From Isoetes taiwanensis (Eukaryota > Streptophyta > Lycopodiopsida > Isoetales > Isoetaceae): a DNA stretch of 64,000 nt. The stretch is taken from assembly GCA_021234155.1 (NCBI GenBank), contig JAJEKV010000076.1, forward strand, positions 5,850,649-5,914,648. The letters run 5' to 3'. Within the stretch, counting starts at the first letter, position 1; each line of letters opens with the position of its first letter. A model generated the notes under the pieces. The model was not told the origin of the DNA, made no database searches, and was given only the letters and a program-made list of their open reading frames with translations. This document shows positions 11,080 through 22,923 of the stretch, piece after piece. Both the position numbers and the translations under genes were made by a program.

Positions 11080-13480
11080 CCGAGCTTAAGAGGGCAACCA
11101 CAAATCACTTTACGAATAATGGGTACAACTTTTTTATTGTAATGAGGAGGAGATTGATAACTTCATCAAACTGCTGCCTTTAGTGAATGAGCAACAGAAT
11201 GATGGATTGACTCGTTCCTTTACAAACGAGGAGTTATGGGCTAATATCCAAGGTATGGACAATGGTAAGACTCTAGCACGATGGCACGCCTCAAGAATCT
11301 TTTAAAAACTTGGGATATTATTGGCACTTGCTATTACTAATATTTGCAATGAGTTTCTTCTTCTTAGAACTCTAGATTGCGGGATTATCTGACTTCATCA
11401 TTAATCCCTAAGATGGATGAGCCAAGCACCTTTTTTAGGATTATAGGCCTATCTCTCTTACGAATGTCTTATACAATATAATCAAATGCATCAATGCCAG
11501 GAGACTCAAGCCTATCTTGGAGCAGTTATTTCTAATACTTCAGTGCTTATCTTAAGGATAGATACAATCTCAGCAGTGTTGCCATCGCTATTATTGGTAT
11601 GCATTGGGCTAAAGGCGATAAGCAAGACATCTCTTTACTCAAGCTCGGCGTCACCAAAGCCTTCGACCGCGGTTAGTTGGAGTTTTCTTATTAAATGTTG
11701 TCAATGAATTGGCTTCTCCCGGGAGGTCATTGGTATGTTCCTTCTTGTCCTTAAGAACTCCAAATCTTACATTCTTATTAATGGTGAATGCAGCCCCTTT
11801 TTTGAGACTAAAAGAGGGGTAAAACAAAGTGCCCTCTTGCCCTTCTCTTTCTCATTGTTATGGAGGCATTAAATAGTGCCTTCAAAGATGCAAGCCAAAG
11901 GGGTATGATAAGCGGGGCTTAAACTTCCTCAAACTCAAGGTGATCGGTTCTTTCTCAATGCCCACTTTGCGGATGACACTTTCTTGTTTGTAGAATGGAT
12001 CATTTTTTCTATTTTGAATACTCATCTAATCTTGCAAAATTTTTGTAGCTATTCGGGTTGTAGGGTCAATCCTACTAAATCAAAAATTAATGGCAAGGGA
12101 CCCGGTAAAAGGGGCGCAGTTGCCATGACACTGAGGTGCAGTATCTCTCCCCTAGTAGCAAATCCAAGATTCTTGGTGTCCCCTTTGCTCTGAGGACTAA
12201 TGCTAGTGATCTATGATATGAGATATTTGAGAAATTTAGTAGGAAAGGCGATCTCTTAAATAGCAAATACATTTCTAAGAATGGTAGATCTATCATTGCT
12301 TTCTGTCATATCTTCTTCTCATGTGTATCAATCTTCCATTCTTTTGGCCTCTAGAAGGTCACTACTAAGTTACAAGAAATTATTGGAAGATTTATTGCCG
12401 ATGGTGGAAATAGGAGGTGTTGGATCCCAGTCCCATGGCGAGAATCTTTGCAAAAAAAAAAAAGAATGATTTGGATGCTATCAACATTGAAAGCAAAGTG
12501 CAGCCCTTGCGTGAGTATATCTATAGGGCGGGGCATGATCTTATAAACCATCGGGTTTCCAACCTTGATTAATCGCTATCTTTCAGTGCAGCCCTTTTTG
12601 GTACTGGAGGAATGTAAAGATGTCCTTACCTTATAGTCTTTATTTTGATTTCACTATGCCTAACAATCTTCGGGAATTATTAAAAGTGGATCAAACCTTG
12701 GATCTCGATGGGGAATGTTTTCTTGAAAGAGGGGGTTGGCCATGGACAAACTATTTTCTGGAACCCCTCCCTCTGTTTGAAGAATCATAGGATGTGATTG
12801 GCTTTACACCGGTTTGACGGACCCTCGGTATCACTCATATCTCCCTTCTTTTTAATAACAACAACTTTATTGAGTTCCGGGACTCGGCCCTCTCTCAAGT
12901 GGAGGAGCATGCCTCTATAACATTACGAGGGAAACCCTTATTCGGGTGTTTGGAATAATCGGCATATTTTTGGCATATTAATGAATGCTTGTCGGTTATA
13001 AGGTTAAAAGTGCCTCTGAGGTTTCTCACCTCCTCTTTTTCTTTTACTTTCTCCTTGCACTCGAAATGGAACATTGGTAAGGATAGATGTAAGAAAAATA
13101 TTGAGTGTATATGGAGTTCTCTGTCAATCTTAAAATTAAATCCTTTATATATGCGACTTTGGCATAAAGCTACGGCGGAGATTCGGGGATATGGCTTACT
13201 CTAACTTGTGTGATAAATGTCTATAGACGGCTGAGGATGAGGAACATTTGTTTAAAGGATGTCTTTGGTCAGAATGGGTTTTGGAGTTAGCTTCAGATGA
13301 ATTTTACATCCCTTACCTGACTAATGCACCCTTAGCAGATATTCTTTTCCCACCATCCCCTAATGATTAGAGGATCTTTATCCACTTATGGAGGATGAGG
13401 AAAGCTCGTAACTCAATTATCTTTGATCAAGAGATTGTTTGGCCTCATGCTGTCATCCAACAGACCAAATATGACATTTA
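11080..13480 (+). pseudogene. L1 ORF2 reverse transcriptase and C-terminal zinc finger
   Basis: The polypyrimidine insertion is followed by the missing half of ORF2. An ELWANIQGMDNGKT-like stretch (about 11,230) and a YRPISLTN-like stretch (about 11,445) mark the start of the reverse transcriptase. The catalytic FADD box lies at 11,966-11,977. A CDKC...EDEEHLFKGC zinc-finger pattern (zf-RVT) is at about 13,209-13,262. Frames change often and stops are present. In living L1 elements this enzyme copies the RNA at the nicked target. Confidence 0.75.
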
Positions 13481-13859
13481 ATGGATTCAAGAAATTTTTG
13501 GCTAACTCTCTCATTCCTTTGCAGGTAACATCTTGGTGTTAATTAAAAGGATGAGGTGGCAGAGGACAAATCTCATGAGAAATGACATGTGGATGGATCA
13601 GTTTGGATCGAGTCCAGTGCTGAACCATGGAGTCTCCTATTATTGTGATTGTTCCCGTACCCAAAATTACAATGCTAGGAGGGGACTCATCTGTGAAGCA
13701 ATCGACCCGGTCACGGTCGATTTAATCCGACAAAGTGCGGACACAGCAGATGTCCCTATTGCCATTTCATCACCCAGAAACGGAATATTGGAAGAAAATA
13801 TTGTCGGGTTGACTATTTTTTGGTTGCAAACTTTCTATATGACCACCTCTGTTTTTAGT

Positions 13860-14600
13860 TCAAGGTTCTAGACTGCCCTATATAAAGCCCTTTTTCCATA
13901 TATCTCTCGGACTAGAGAAACCATCACATTTTCTTATCCATGTATTCTATGTATACCTTTTTTCAAATAGCCATATATATATTGCCTTCAATAAAAAAAA
14001 CCCAGGAATCCCAAGCCTACCGGTTGACCTTACCCGTAAATTTGAAGGTCCACAAAGTCTTTTACATGAGCCTTCTCAAGAAGCGTACGCACAATCCGGA
14101 AGAGATCCTCGATATGCCAATACTTCTGGAGATGATGGAAGATCAGTTGGAGATTGTTCCTGAGGCTCTCCTTGATCGTGCATATATGCACACCCGCAGG
14201 ACTCAAATATTTCAGTATTTGGTTAAGTGGAAACACTTACCAATGGAGGATGCAACACAGGTTCTTAAAGCGGTTTGGACAAGGCTTACCCGGACTTTAT
14301 GCGGTAATGCGGGGCCAAAACATTCATGATCACGATCAACTCCACTATCTTTGTGATTCAACACCGGATAGTGAGTATGATGGTGAAACGGAGGTGGGAT
14401 CTTGCCTAGCATGGCTACAAGATTCCTATAGTGTGCTAGGCTTATAGTCGCTCCTGAAGGGGCCAGGTATACCCCTTGGGTTACTGTGGATATGATCATT
14501 TGAGTGTCCCCTCTAGCACACCCAGGATCGATTGTGCGGGAAGGGGGACGCCTCCCTAACCTGCCTCATCGGACCGGGGAGATGTAACCCGGAGTAGTCT
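13860..14600 (+). mobile_element. Gypsy chromovirus fossil, 3' part with chromodomain
   Basis: Between 13,985 and 14,330 the plus strand encodes the end of a chromovirus integrase with its chromodomain, followed by noncoding sequence up to the next element at 14,601. A TATA-like box and an AATAAA signal just upstream (13,870-13,990) look LTR-derived but their relation is unclear. The fragment is broken and lacks all other pol parts. The element at 14,601-23,738 is inserted in it, and the LTR fragment at 23,744-24,190 may be its continuation. Confidence 0.65.
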
Positions 14601-16190
14601 TGTGATGCTCCCTACCAAATATATGACGCTCGGTCATACATCTCGTAGGAAATCCCCCATTCAGCCCTCCGGCCGCATGGGCCCTCCATCTATCTCACAC
14701 TGCAAGGTATCCCTAGTGCGGAAGGGGACACGGTTGTCTTCTTGGCGCCCTTCAGCCTATGGGATCCTATAATAGCGAAGCATAACATAATGTCGGCACT
14801 AACAACAACAATACATTTAACTACCTCGAAGGGTAGCGCATCTTTACATCCATAGATACAACAAAGATATCAACATGCTATAAAACACGAGAGCTCCTAC
14901 CCAAGCGTAAGGAAGTAGGCGGATTTTGGGCCACAAGGTAGAAGCACAGAGATATAACAATGGCGGGCTGGCTATAGACAAGGCTAGGGTTGACCACTCC
15001 ATCCGCCCCTCCTGTGCATACTTTGCAGATGGGCTAAATCGGGCTCTGGCGTGGCTATAGCCTGCCGGATATGCAATCTCATGGCATCACCCATTGAGAC
15101 TACTCCGGATTGCATCTCCCTCATCTGATGAGGCAGGAAGGGTTGCATCTCCCCTTCTTGAGGTCTAGTGACTCCATGGGTGGCTAGAGAATCGTGGCGG
15201 CACACGATTCGTACCCGACTGAACCCCCCAAAACAAGAGCTAGGCTGACACCTGCAACTCTTGTGAGGCAGGGTGACACCATTGCCCCAGGAGGTGTCAG
15301 ACCCATAGCCGGCCCACTCGAAGTGGTCGACTATAGGCCTAGCCCGCTATGGGTCCCCAATAGCTGCGCTCAACAGGGACTGCCCTCCGCTTTGCCACTA
15401 GCCTCAATGTATGGTGCTAAGTCACTCCATAGCCCCCGTAGTCAGGTGGGCTCCTATGCACAGGCCGCAATTAATAGGAACTAAGGGGTCTAAACTAGGA
15501 GCATCATCTAAATAATGGCTACTAGGTCTCTATCCCCCTTCCCAATACACAAGAGATGAAAACAAGATCAACCAACATCACATATCCACATAACATGATA
15601 TGAAGATAACCTCTAATCCTAATCACATGCATCTAACTTACAGTTAGGGTTCATTGAGTAGGGTTCCAAACATAAGATACTAGGTCATCTGGAATCCTAG
15701 GTTCTAGATGATCTACCTATGAAGCTACTATGAATACCTGCTCTGGACGAACTTCCTCCAACTCCTGGGGTCTCCATGACTTGATAAAGAGTCGAGTGAT
15801 TCCTCCTCCTTCTAATGAGTGTATTGCCTTGGGGCTGTCGATCTGAGCTATGCCGCAACGAACAGTGTTCAAAACAAAGCGAGCGGAGAACAGTCTCAAG
15901 GCAAGTGGAGCCAAAAAGTGGCCTAGGGTTAGGGTTAGGGTACTTATAAGTTAGGGTTGCATGTCACTGCCACGTGGCTCCATTGGGGTGCTTCCATGTG
16001 GGGGGTGCCCACTAGGTTAAGACCATGTGGAAATGGCCTTGAGCCTAAGGTTGGCTAAGTTATGTAAATAACTTAGCCATTCTCCCTTTTTCCACTTACT
16101 AAGGTATACAAGGCTATGATGATAGACTTGTATGGTGACGGGGCCTAGAAATATACGTATTTATGGCGTATGTTTTTGGGGAATGTCACA
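14601..16190 (-). repeat. 3' LTR of the minus-strand chromovirus (about 1.59 kb)
   Basis: It aligns along its whole length with 18,743-21,021, apart from the solo LTR there. Sense-strand ends are TGTGACATTCC at 16,190 and TCACA at 14,601. It contains a short TTAGGG-like run (15,927-15,945). Confidence 0.9.
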
Positions 16191-18742
16191 TTCTCCACCC
16201 CTTAGGATAATGCTGTCCTCGGGATTGCGCTAAGGTGACAAACTACACTAACCCTGCAAGATCACACATGAATATATAAACACTCCACTTTATTGAAATG
16301 ATCAACTTGCTATTAACTACTTAATACGTATATATAGGCTATATTTGTACCTATACAAAATTATATAGCCTTCGCAAGAGTTATTTATCACGATAAAACT
16401 ATAACATTATCACAATAGTTATTAGGTATTCGTAATTAAGTCCAAAAAAAATTATGACTCATGTCGTCTCATAATGTGCTCCCTCGTCTATACTCCCTTT
16501 CACTGGCCTGCACAAGTAGCACATTACGTTAATTTAGTTAATAAGTTTGTGGTTTTAGGGGACCACCCCTCTAATTACCTCCTTGAGCCGAACTACTGGC
16601 TCAAGGTTACCCTACTACCTCGCACTCGATCATGGCCCCTTAGGATTTGAGCTTAAGGACCATTTAAGATGATCCTATCATCGCCCATGATCGGGTGCTA
16701 CCTTGTACAAGATCTTCTTGATCGAGTACACACGCAGTGCCTCATGCCCCCTGGGGGTTTAAGCTAGGGAACGTCTCACGATCCCATCATCGCGCATGAT
16801 CACACATACCTCACCATGACCCCCCTATGGTCATGTGCACGCGCACTGCATCATGACATAGAGATCATCCGAATGATGGTCTCATCACCACCCACCATGG
16901 TGCTCTCCTCTCACATGACCCGTCTGGCCATGCGCACTCTTGCTAGCCTAGAGAATGCCCCTAGAGGGTATCTGATCATCGCCTACACTCCAAGATTCTC
17001 GCATATACACCCTACTAGCCTATAATGCATATGTGTTCCTGCTCCTACACTAAGACGTAACAAAACTTAGCTAAAGCACTTGACAGATTGGCGTCGACCA
17101 ATTCGGAGATGACTTGGCTGTCGAATTGCTTCATGAAGTCCGGGTATTGCTTCTCTAAATCTTGCTTCAATATCCAAGTTGCATCTTCCACGGGTAAGTG
17201 CTTTCACTTGACCAAATATTGAAGGAACTGGGACCTTCTTGTCTTCTTAAATGCTTTATCGAGAATTAACTCAGAAACTATCTCGATTTGCTCCTCCGTC
17301 ATCTCCAACAAGGTTGGAGTCTCCAAGACCTCCTCCTGTTTGGAGTGTGCCTCTTCAATAGGCTTCACGTGGAAGACTTTGTGGACTTTGAGATGGGGGT
17401 GGCAAATCGAGCTTGTAGGCTTGGTTCCCTACTGCTCTAGAATCTTGAAAGATCCAGCCCATCTTGAGGGCAAGCTTCTTGCAATTCCCACTTCAAGTTT
17501 GGCTTGCTTGACCTTAATCTTAAGCCAAACACTATCCCCAACTTGGAATTTCCTTGCAGTTCTATGCTTATTGGCTATGCTCTTTTGTCGACTTCTTGCT
17601 ACAAGAAGATAGCCTCTAACCTCTTCCACTAACTGCTGCATATCAATCAACATTTGTTGAGAAACTTCAACTTTAGACACTGGATTATGTCAAGTGTCTG
17701 CGGTGTCAAGCATTGATAATCATACTTAATCATAAAGGAGGACATTTGAGAAGATTCCTGCTTGGTACTATTATATGCAAACTCTACCAGGTAAATGTAG
17801 TCACGCCATTTGGATTGCTTGTTCCACACATAGCTTCTCAACTGGTCTTCTAGAATTCGATTGGCACGCTCCGTTTGATTGTCAGTTTGGGGATGATAAC
17901 CATGCTCATAGCCAACTTGGTCTGGAGAGTGTTGAAGAATCCATCCAAAAGGCACTTATAAACTTGGGATCCCTGTCGGATATAATTTCCCTTGGCATCC
18001 CATGCAGTCTAAATATTTCTTTTGTGAAGAGCAAGGCAGTATCCAATGCGGTATCCGTGGTTCGACATGGAAAAAAGTGAGCCATCTTAGATAACTTGTC
18101 GACCACTACCATTAAGGCATCATGGCCCCTTGCTATTCTTGGAAGTCCAGATATAAAATCCATGCTCACAACCTCCCACTTAGTGGTTGGCACTGCCAAG
18201 GGTTCCAAGGTTCCTGGAATTCGAAGTTGCTCGGCCTTTGTTTGCTGATAAAGCTAACATTGTCGAATGTAGTTGGCTATTTCCTTCTTCATGTCAGGCT
18301 AATAGTAACTACTTCTTATTTTGAAGTAGGTTTTCATGAACCCTGCATGGCCAGCTATTCGGCTATTAAATATGCCTCCTATATATAGTTATTACTTTAT
18401 TTTTTCCTAGTGGTTTGTTGTGTTAATTATAGATTTGCGCCATTTTTTACCCGGGTCTCGGATTGGAATGATTCTTCGACCTATTTTGGGTGAAATTTGA
18501 TGCACATGCGTAATTTCCACTCCAATTATATTAGAATGTTAATTCGACTCATTCTTTTCCCTGCATCTATAATTTAGCCTAACTTTACGGCCCCACTACT
18601 TGAGAGAAAAAATTTTCCTCCCATTTTCGAGGTTCAATGCTGGAATTTCCATCCCATGCTCTATTAGGCTGGTTTGACTACTAAATCAGGGATATGATCA
18701 GTGCTAGTTCTTGGTCAACCAAGAACATGGCTCTGATACCAT
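16191..18742 (-). other. Internal region of the chromovirus fossil
   Basis: From 18,742 downward there is a short leader. Integrase follows, from its zinc-binding end near 18,375 through the catalytic core to about 17,430. The chromodomain ends near 17,040. About 850 bases without coding signal then lead to the 3' LTR at 16,190. Gag, protease, reverse transcriptase and RNase H are absent, so the interior is far shorter than a full element. The copy is broken. Confidence 0.8.
18730..18741 (-). other. Primer-binding site, tRNA-iMet type
   Basis: On the minus strand TGGTATCAGAGC lies directly inside the 5' LTR end. It is the standard complement of the initiator methionine tRNA 3' end used by many plant LTR elements. 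Confidence 0.9.
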
Positions 18743-21021
18743 TGTGACGCTTCCTACCAAATATACAACTCTCGGCCGTACATCTCGTAGGAAATCCCCC
18801 ATCCAGCGCTCCAGCCGCATGGGCCCTCCTTCTATCCCGCACTCCAGGGTATCTCTAGTGCGGGAAGGGGACACAAAGGTGTCTTGCACACCCTTCCCCT
18901 ATGGGCCCTATAACAGTGGAAGCATAATATAATGTCAGCACTAACGACAACAATACATCTAACTATCTCGAAGGGTAGCACATCTGTTACGAATGACCTG
19001 TTCTTCCTGCAAAACTCATCAACTTATTAGAAAGTAAAGCACCACAGGGTACTCGATTTACCACCCAACCGGACCAACTAGAAGAGATGTCACCAAGTCA
19101 AGCTACTCCGCAAGACAAGATCTCTCTAGCCACCAACCACTGGTGTTACATGAACTCCTTCTAATGATATGATCAAGCAAGGAACAAGAGATGATACTAG
19201 AAGGTAAGGCTAGGCACATGATCAACATAGGAAGAAGCAGATCTAGTCATGCGATCAACTCGCACCACCCTATGCACCTTTCTGGGCATAACTTTCAAAC
19301 CGTAAGGAATCTATGGAACCAAGCCCAATCTGGAAACTAGACTTCAAGGGCTTTCCAACAAGGTAAGGATCGCCGATTTCTAAGCTGTGGTTGCGGAGAT
19401 ATCACGTCTCAAAGTTGTCCTTTTATTTATAGGTAATAATACCTTTTTTTTGCCTTTTTGCTTCTAAATAAAGGTCAAGGTTTATTTTTAGCTCTCTCTT
19501 TGATAATAGCAAGGCTTAGACATATTGGATGACTTTCTTACTTGATCATATCAATAGATATTGTTCCATGCAAGGCCACTCCCCCGAGCACCATTATTAG
19601 TTATTAACCTTAAACCATATCAACATCCGTACATCCATAGATACAACAGAGGTATTAACATGCCATAAAGCACGAGAGCTCCTACCCAGGCTCAAACTCG
19701 TAAGGAAGTAGACTGGCAGCTGGGCCACAAGATAGAGCAGACCGAGATATAACAATGGCGGGGCTGGCTATAGACAAAGGCTAGGGTTGACCACTCCATC
19801 CGCCCCTCCTGTGCATACTTTCAGATGGGCTAAATCGGGTTCTAGCGTGACTATAGCCTGCAGGTACACAATCTCATGGCATCACCCATCGAGACTATTC
19901 CGGGTTGCATCTCCCCAGTCCAATGAGGCAGGAAGGATTGCATCTCCCCTTCCCGAGGTCTAGTGGCTCCATGGGCGGCTAGAGAATCGTGGCGACACAC
20001 GATTCGTACCCGACTGAACCCCCCAAAACAAGAGCCATGCCGACACCTGCAACTCTTGAGAGGTAGGGCCGACACCGTCGCCCCAGGAGGTGTCGGATCC
20101 ATACCTGGCCCACTTGGAATGACTGACTATAGGCCTAGCCCGCTATGGGTCCCCAGTAGTCGCGCTCAGTAGGGACCTCCATCCGCTTTGCCACTAGCCC
20201 CGTTGTATGGTGCTAAGCCACTCCATAGCCCCTGTAGCCGGGTGGGCTCCTATGCACCGGCCGCAACTAATAGGAACTAAGGGGGTCTAAACTAGGAGCA
20301 TCATCAATGTAATGGCTACTAGGTCTCTACCCCCCTTCCCAATACACAAGAAGTGCAAACAAGATCAACCAACATCATACATCCATATAACATGATCAAT
20401 AATGAAGATAACCTCTAATCCTAATCACATCTAACTTACAGTTAGAGTTCATTGATTAGGGTTCCAAACCTAGACTGAGGGTTCTAGGAAGGCTCTACAA
20501 GATACTAGGTCATCTGGAATACTAGGTTCCAGATGATCTACCTATGAAGCTACTATGAATACCTGCTCCAGACGAACTTCCTCCAACTCCTGGGGTCTCC
20601 ATGACTTGATAAAGAGTCGAGTGATTCCTCCTCCTTCTGATGAGCATATTGTCTTGGGTTGTCGATCTGAGCTATGCCGCAACGAATGGTGTTTGAAATG
20701 GAGTTCCGCGCGAAGAACATGTTTCAAGGCAGGTGCAGCCAAAAAGTGGCTTAGGGTTAGGGTTAGAGTTAGGGTTAGGGTACTTATAAGTTAGCGTTCC
20801 ATGTCACTGCCACGTGGCTCCAATGGGGTGCTTCCATATGGCGGGTGCCCACTAAAGGCCATGTGGAAATGGCCTTGAGCCTAAGACTGGCTAAGTTATG
20901 TAAATAAATTAGCCATGCTCCCTTTTTCCACTTACTAAGATATACAAGGCTATGATGATAGACTTGTATGGTGATGGTGCATAGAAATATACGTATTTAT
21001 GGCGTATATTTTTGGGGAATG
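18743..21021 (-). repeat. 5' LTR of the chromovirus, interrupted
   Basis: It matches the 3' LTR at 14,601-16,190 in order and orientation. It is split by the solo LTR (18,985-19,622). Its outermost few bases are cut off by the element at 21,022 and resume as TCACA at about 23,734-23,738. Confidence 0.85.
18985..19622. mobile_element. Solo LTR (638 bases) with perfect target duplication
   Basis: The 638-base block is absent from the partner LTR. It begins TGTTACGAAT, ends ATATCA, and is flanked on both sides by ACATC (18,980-18,984 and 19,623-19,627). That is the signature of a solo LTR left by recombination of an LTR element. It carries a possible polyadenylation signal (AATAAA near 19,470). 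No second copy occurs in the window, so the family is unknown. Confidence 0.85.
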
Positions 21022-21826
21022 TGATACGGAGTATAGCACGGGGGAGTGGTCCACGGCGCTAGGGTTATGGGGGCATGGCAAAAATATGGCAAAGTTGTGG
21101 AAACATGGCAAACATTACTCATGTATCTAGGGACCTTTATTCTTATGGGAAATACAAGGTAAAGGTGGTTGCACAAACATGGAAGGGGTCGAGGCACTAT
21201 CATTGGGATTATTGGTTGAGGAAAAGATCATAGATAATGTCCCATATGATAAGTCATATAATCTAATTAAAGGCAAGGAGATATTTTGAGAAAAAGGCAA
21301 CTGCATGCTAAAAAAGGCTGAAGTCGCAGAGAGGTCTATAAATAGAACCGAAAATTCAGTTGGACATATATCTGCAATTAGAGCTCCGATTGAGGCGACC
21401 TTTACCTCGTTGGAACTGACTCGGAGTCTAGTTTCCGAATTGGGGTGGCACATATCCTAGTTCATCCGTATGAGGGAGTAATGGCCAAAAAGGTGATAGG
21501 GGGTCACAAATTACTGCTACAGCGACTCTGCAGATTTGCAATTATTCTCTGATCTGTGGTCTACGTGGAGTAGCTATGGATTGAATGTTTGCTCAGGAGC
21601 TACATGGAGTAGCCGGATATTGTTTGCTCATGGTCTACGTGGAGTAGCCAGATATTGTTTGCCGAGCCAGTTGCGATTTGCACTGCCATAACCTTGTGGA
21701 CCCGGTTGGGTGGTTAAACGTGCTCTTCAATGTATTTGTATGTAATATATGATAATTGGATCATGTTCTACAATTAAGAGGTTGTTGTTCAGTTGTTTAG
21801 CTTCCCATAAGCAATGAATTGTATCA
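21022..21826 (+). repeat. Left LTR of the non-autonomous element
   Basis: It is 805 bases long with a TATA box near 21,338. It contains imperfect repeats around CTACGTGGAGTAGC at about 21,562, 21,600 and 21,638. Confidence 0.9.
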
Positions 21827-21828
21827 AG

Positions 21829-21840
21829 TGTTATCAGAGC
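21829..21840 (+). other. Primer-binding site, variant tRNA-iMet type
   Basis: TGTTATCAGAGC follows the LTR by two bases. It differs by one base from the usual TGGTATCAGAGC. Confidence 0.75.
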
Positions 21841-22554
21841 GGAAGTTTACGATTCTTTTGGGAATCTATGGGCTATGGAAACATCACCAAGATTTGTATT
21901 CCTACTCTGGATTAGAACCAAGAAGACGGAACTAGTGGCGGTATTATACTCTATGGCTACGACACACCAAGAATCTTGCAAGTTTGTGCTGCAAGGACAG
22001 TTGGGTTGAACTTCGTAAAAAAGTGTATATGAGTGAAGGCGAATCATTGGAGCGTGGCGTCCAAGTAAGGAGGGTTTGACGACTACTGCTGCAAGTGAAG
22101 CTGGGGCATCAGTAGCAGATAAAATTCGGAGCTTTCATGGAGAACGCTTGAAGCGTATAGGGACCGACTTGTTGAGAACGAGTTCGGATTATTGGGGAAA
22201 TTCCTATGATCTTTTGAGGGATTATGGAATAAATAAAAGCATCTTGCTTGGGTTTGCAGAGTCAGATCGTGGTGATCTGAAAGGCCGGTTGGCCGTGGTA
22301 TAAATATTTGACTTTGGAAGTCATATTAACACTTGACCTTAATTGCAGGTTTGCTTAGTGTTAAGCGTTGGGAAGGAACTTTACGGACAAGCTGTCAAGG
22401 ATATGGATGCTAAAATTTGATGCGAATCTCAAATTATTTCCTAGGGGACAGACTTATGGGTAAAGTTCGTAAGTTGATTTTCTTTATGAATAGAGAATAA
22501 GAACTTTATTTCTTGTGTGTACCCGCAGTGGATTGGTATCGTGGAGATACCAGA

Positions 22555-22790
22555 TCGCGGGAGATACAATCAAGTAGTACCGCTGAGGTAATGAAAAGAT
22601 ACTAAAACACCGCGGAGGTACAAGGATATATCGTACTGCGGAAGTACGCAAATATCCATAACTGCTTCTAGAGTTTTGCAGGGATCTAAAATAATGGAAA
22701 CGTGGAGGTTCCAATGGATCTAAAATAATGGAAACGTGGAGGTTCCAATGGGTATAAGGTACTGTGGAAGTACAATAACTTATATAACCA
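22555..22790 (+). repeat. Short tandem and dispersed repeats inside the non-autonomous element
   Basis: A 34-base unit containing AATAATGGAAACGTGGAGG is present twice in tandem at about 22,684-22,752. Around it, variants of ACYGCGGAAGTAC recur at about 22,578, 22,608, 22,633 and 22,760. No coding sense was found. Confidence 0.75.
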
Positions 22791-22923
22791 TTCTTGAGTT
22801 CGCAGGGTCTAGGAACTCCCAAAATGTAACGTTGAACATGGGACAATCCCTTTGAGAAGGGATGGCCCAAGTTGGAGCGAGCTTGGACGATCGCGGACGA
22901 TCTCTTTTTAAGAAGGGATGGAT

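Larger units (their letters stand above)
5650..13530 (+). mobile_element. L1-type LINE, long but decayed, split by a pyrimidine tract
   Basis: ORF1-like sequence (5.8-6.7 and 7.7-8.3 kb), endonuclease (8.33-9.1 kb), linker (9.1-9.5 kb), reverse transcriptase (11.1-12.4 kb) and a C-terminal zinc-finger region (to about 13.5 kb) follow each other in the order of a plant L1 element, all on the plus strand. The element is interrupted inside ORF2, between linker and reverse transcriptase, by foreign DNA that includes a polypyrimidine tract. Many stops and frame changes show an old copy. No poly(A) tail was located; the 3' end runs into LTR-element debris near 13.5 kb. Treating the 5.8-6.7 kb part as the same copy is inference from order and strand. 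Confidence 0.7.

Noticed and set aside
14212-14499. 95-codon minus-strand frame
   Set aside because: It is the shadow of the chromodomain-coding plus strand of a Gypsy fossil.
15194-15484. 96-codon plus-strand frame, and the similar frames at 19,963-20,172 and minus 20,102-19,851
   Set aside because: They lie inside the two LTR copies and show no domain.
15926-15945. Telomere-like repeat suggesting a chromosome end
   Set aside because: Only about three units, located inside an LTR and present again in the partner LTR. This is element sequence, not a telomere.
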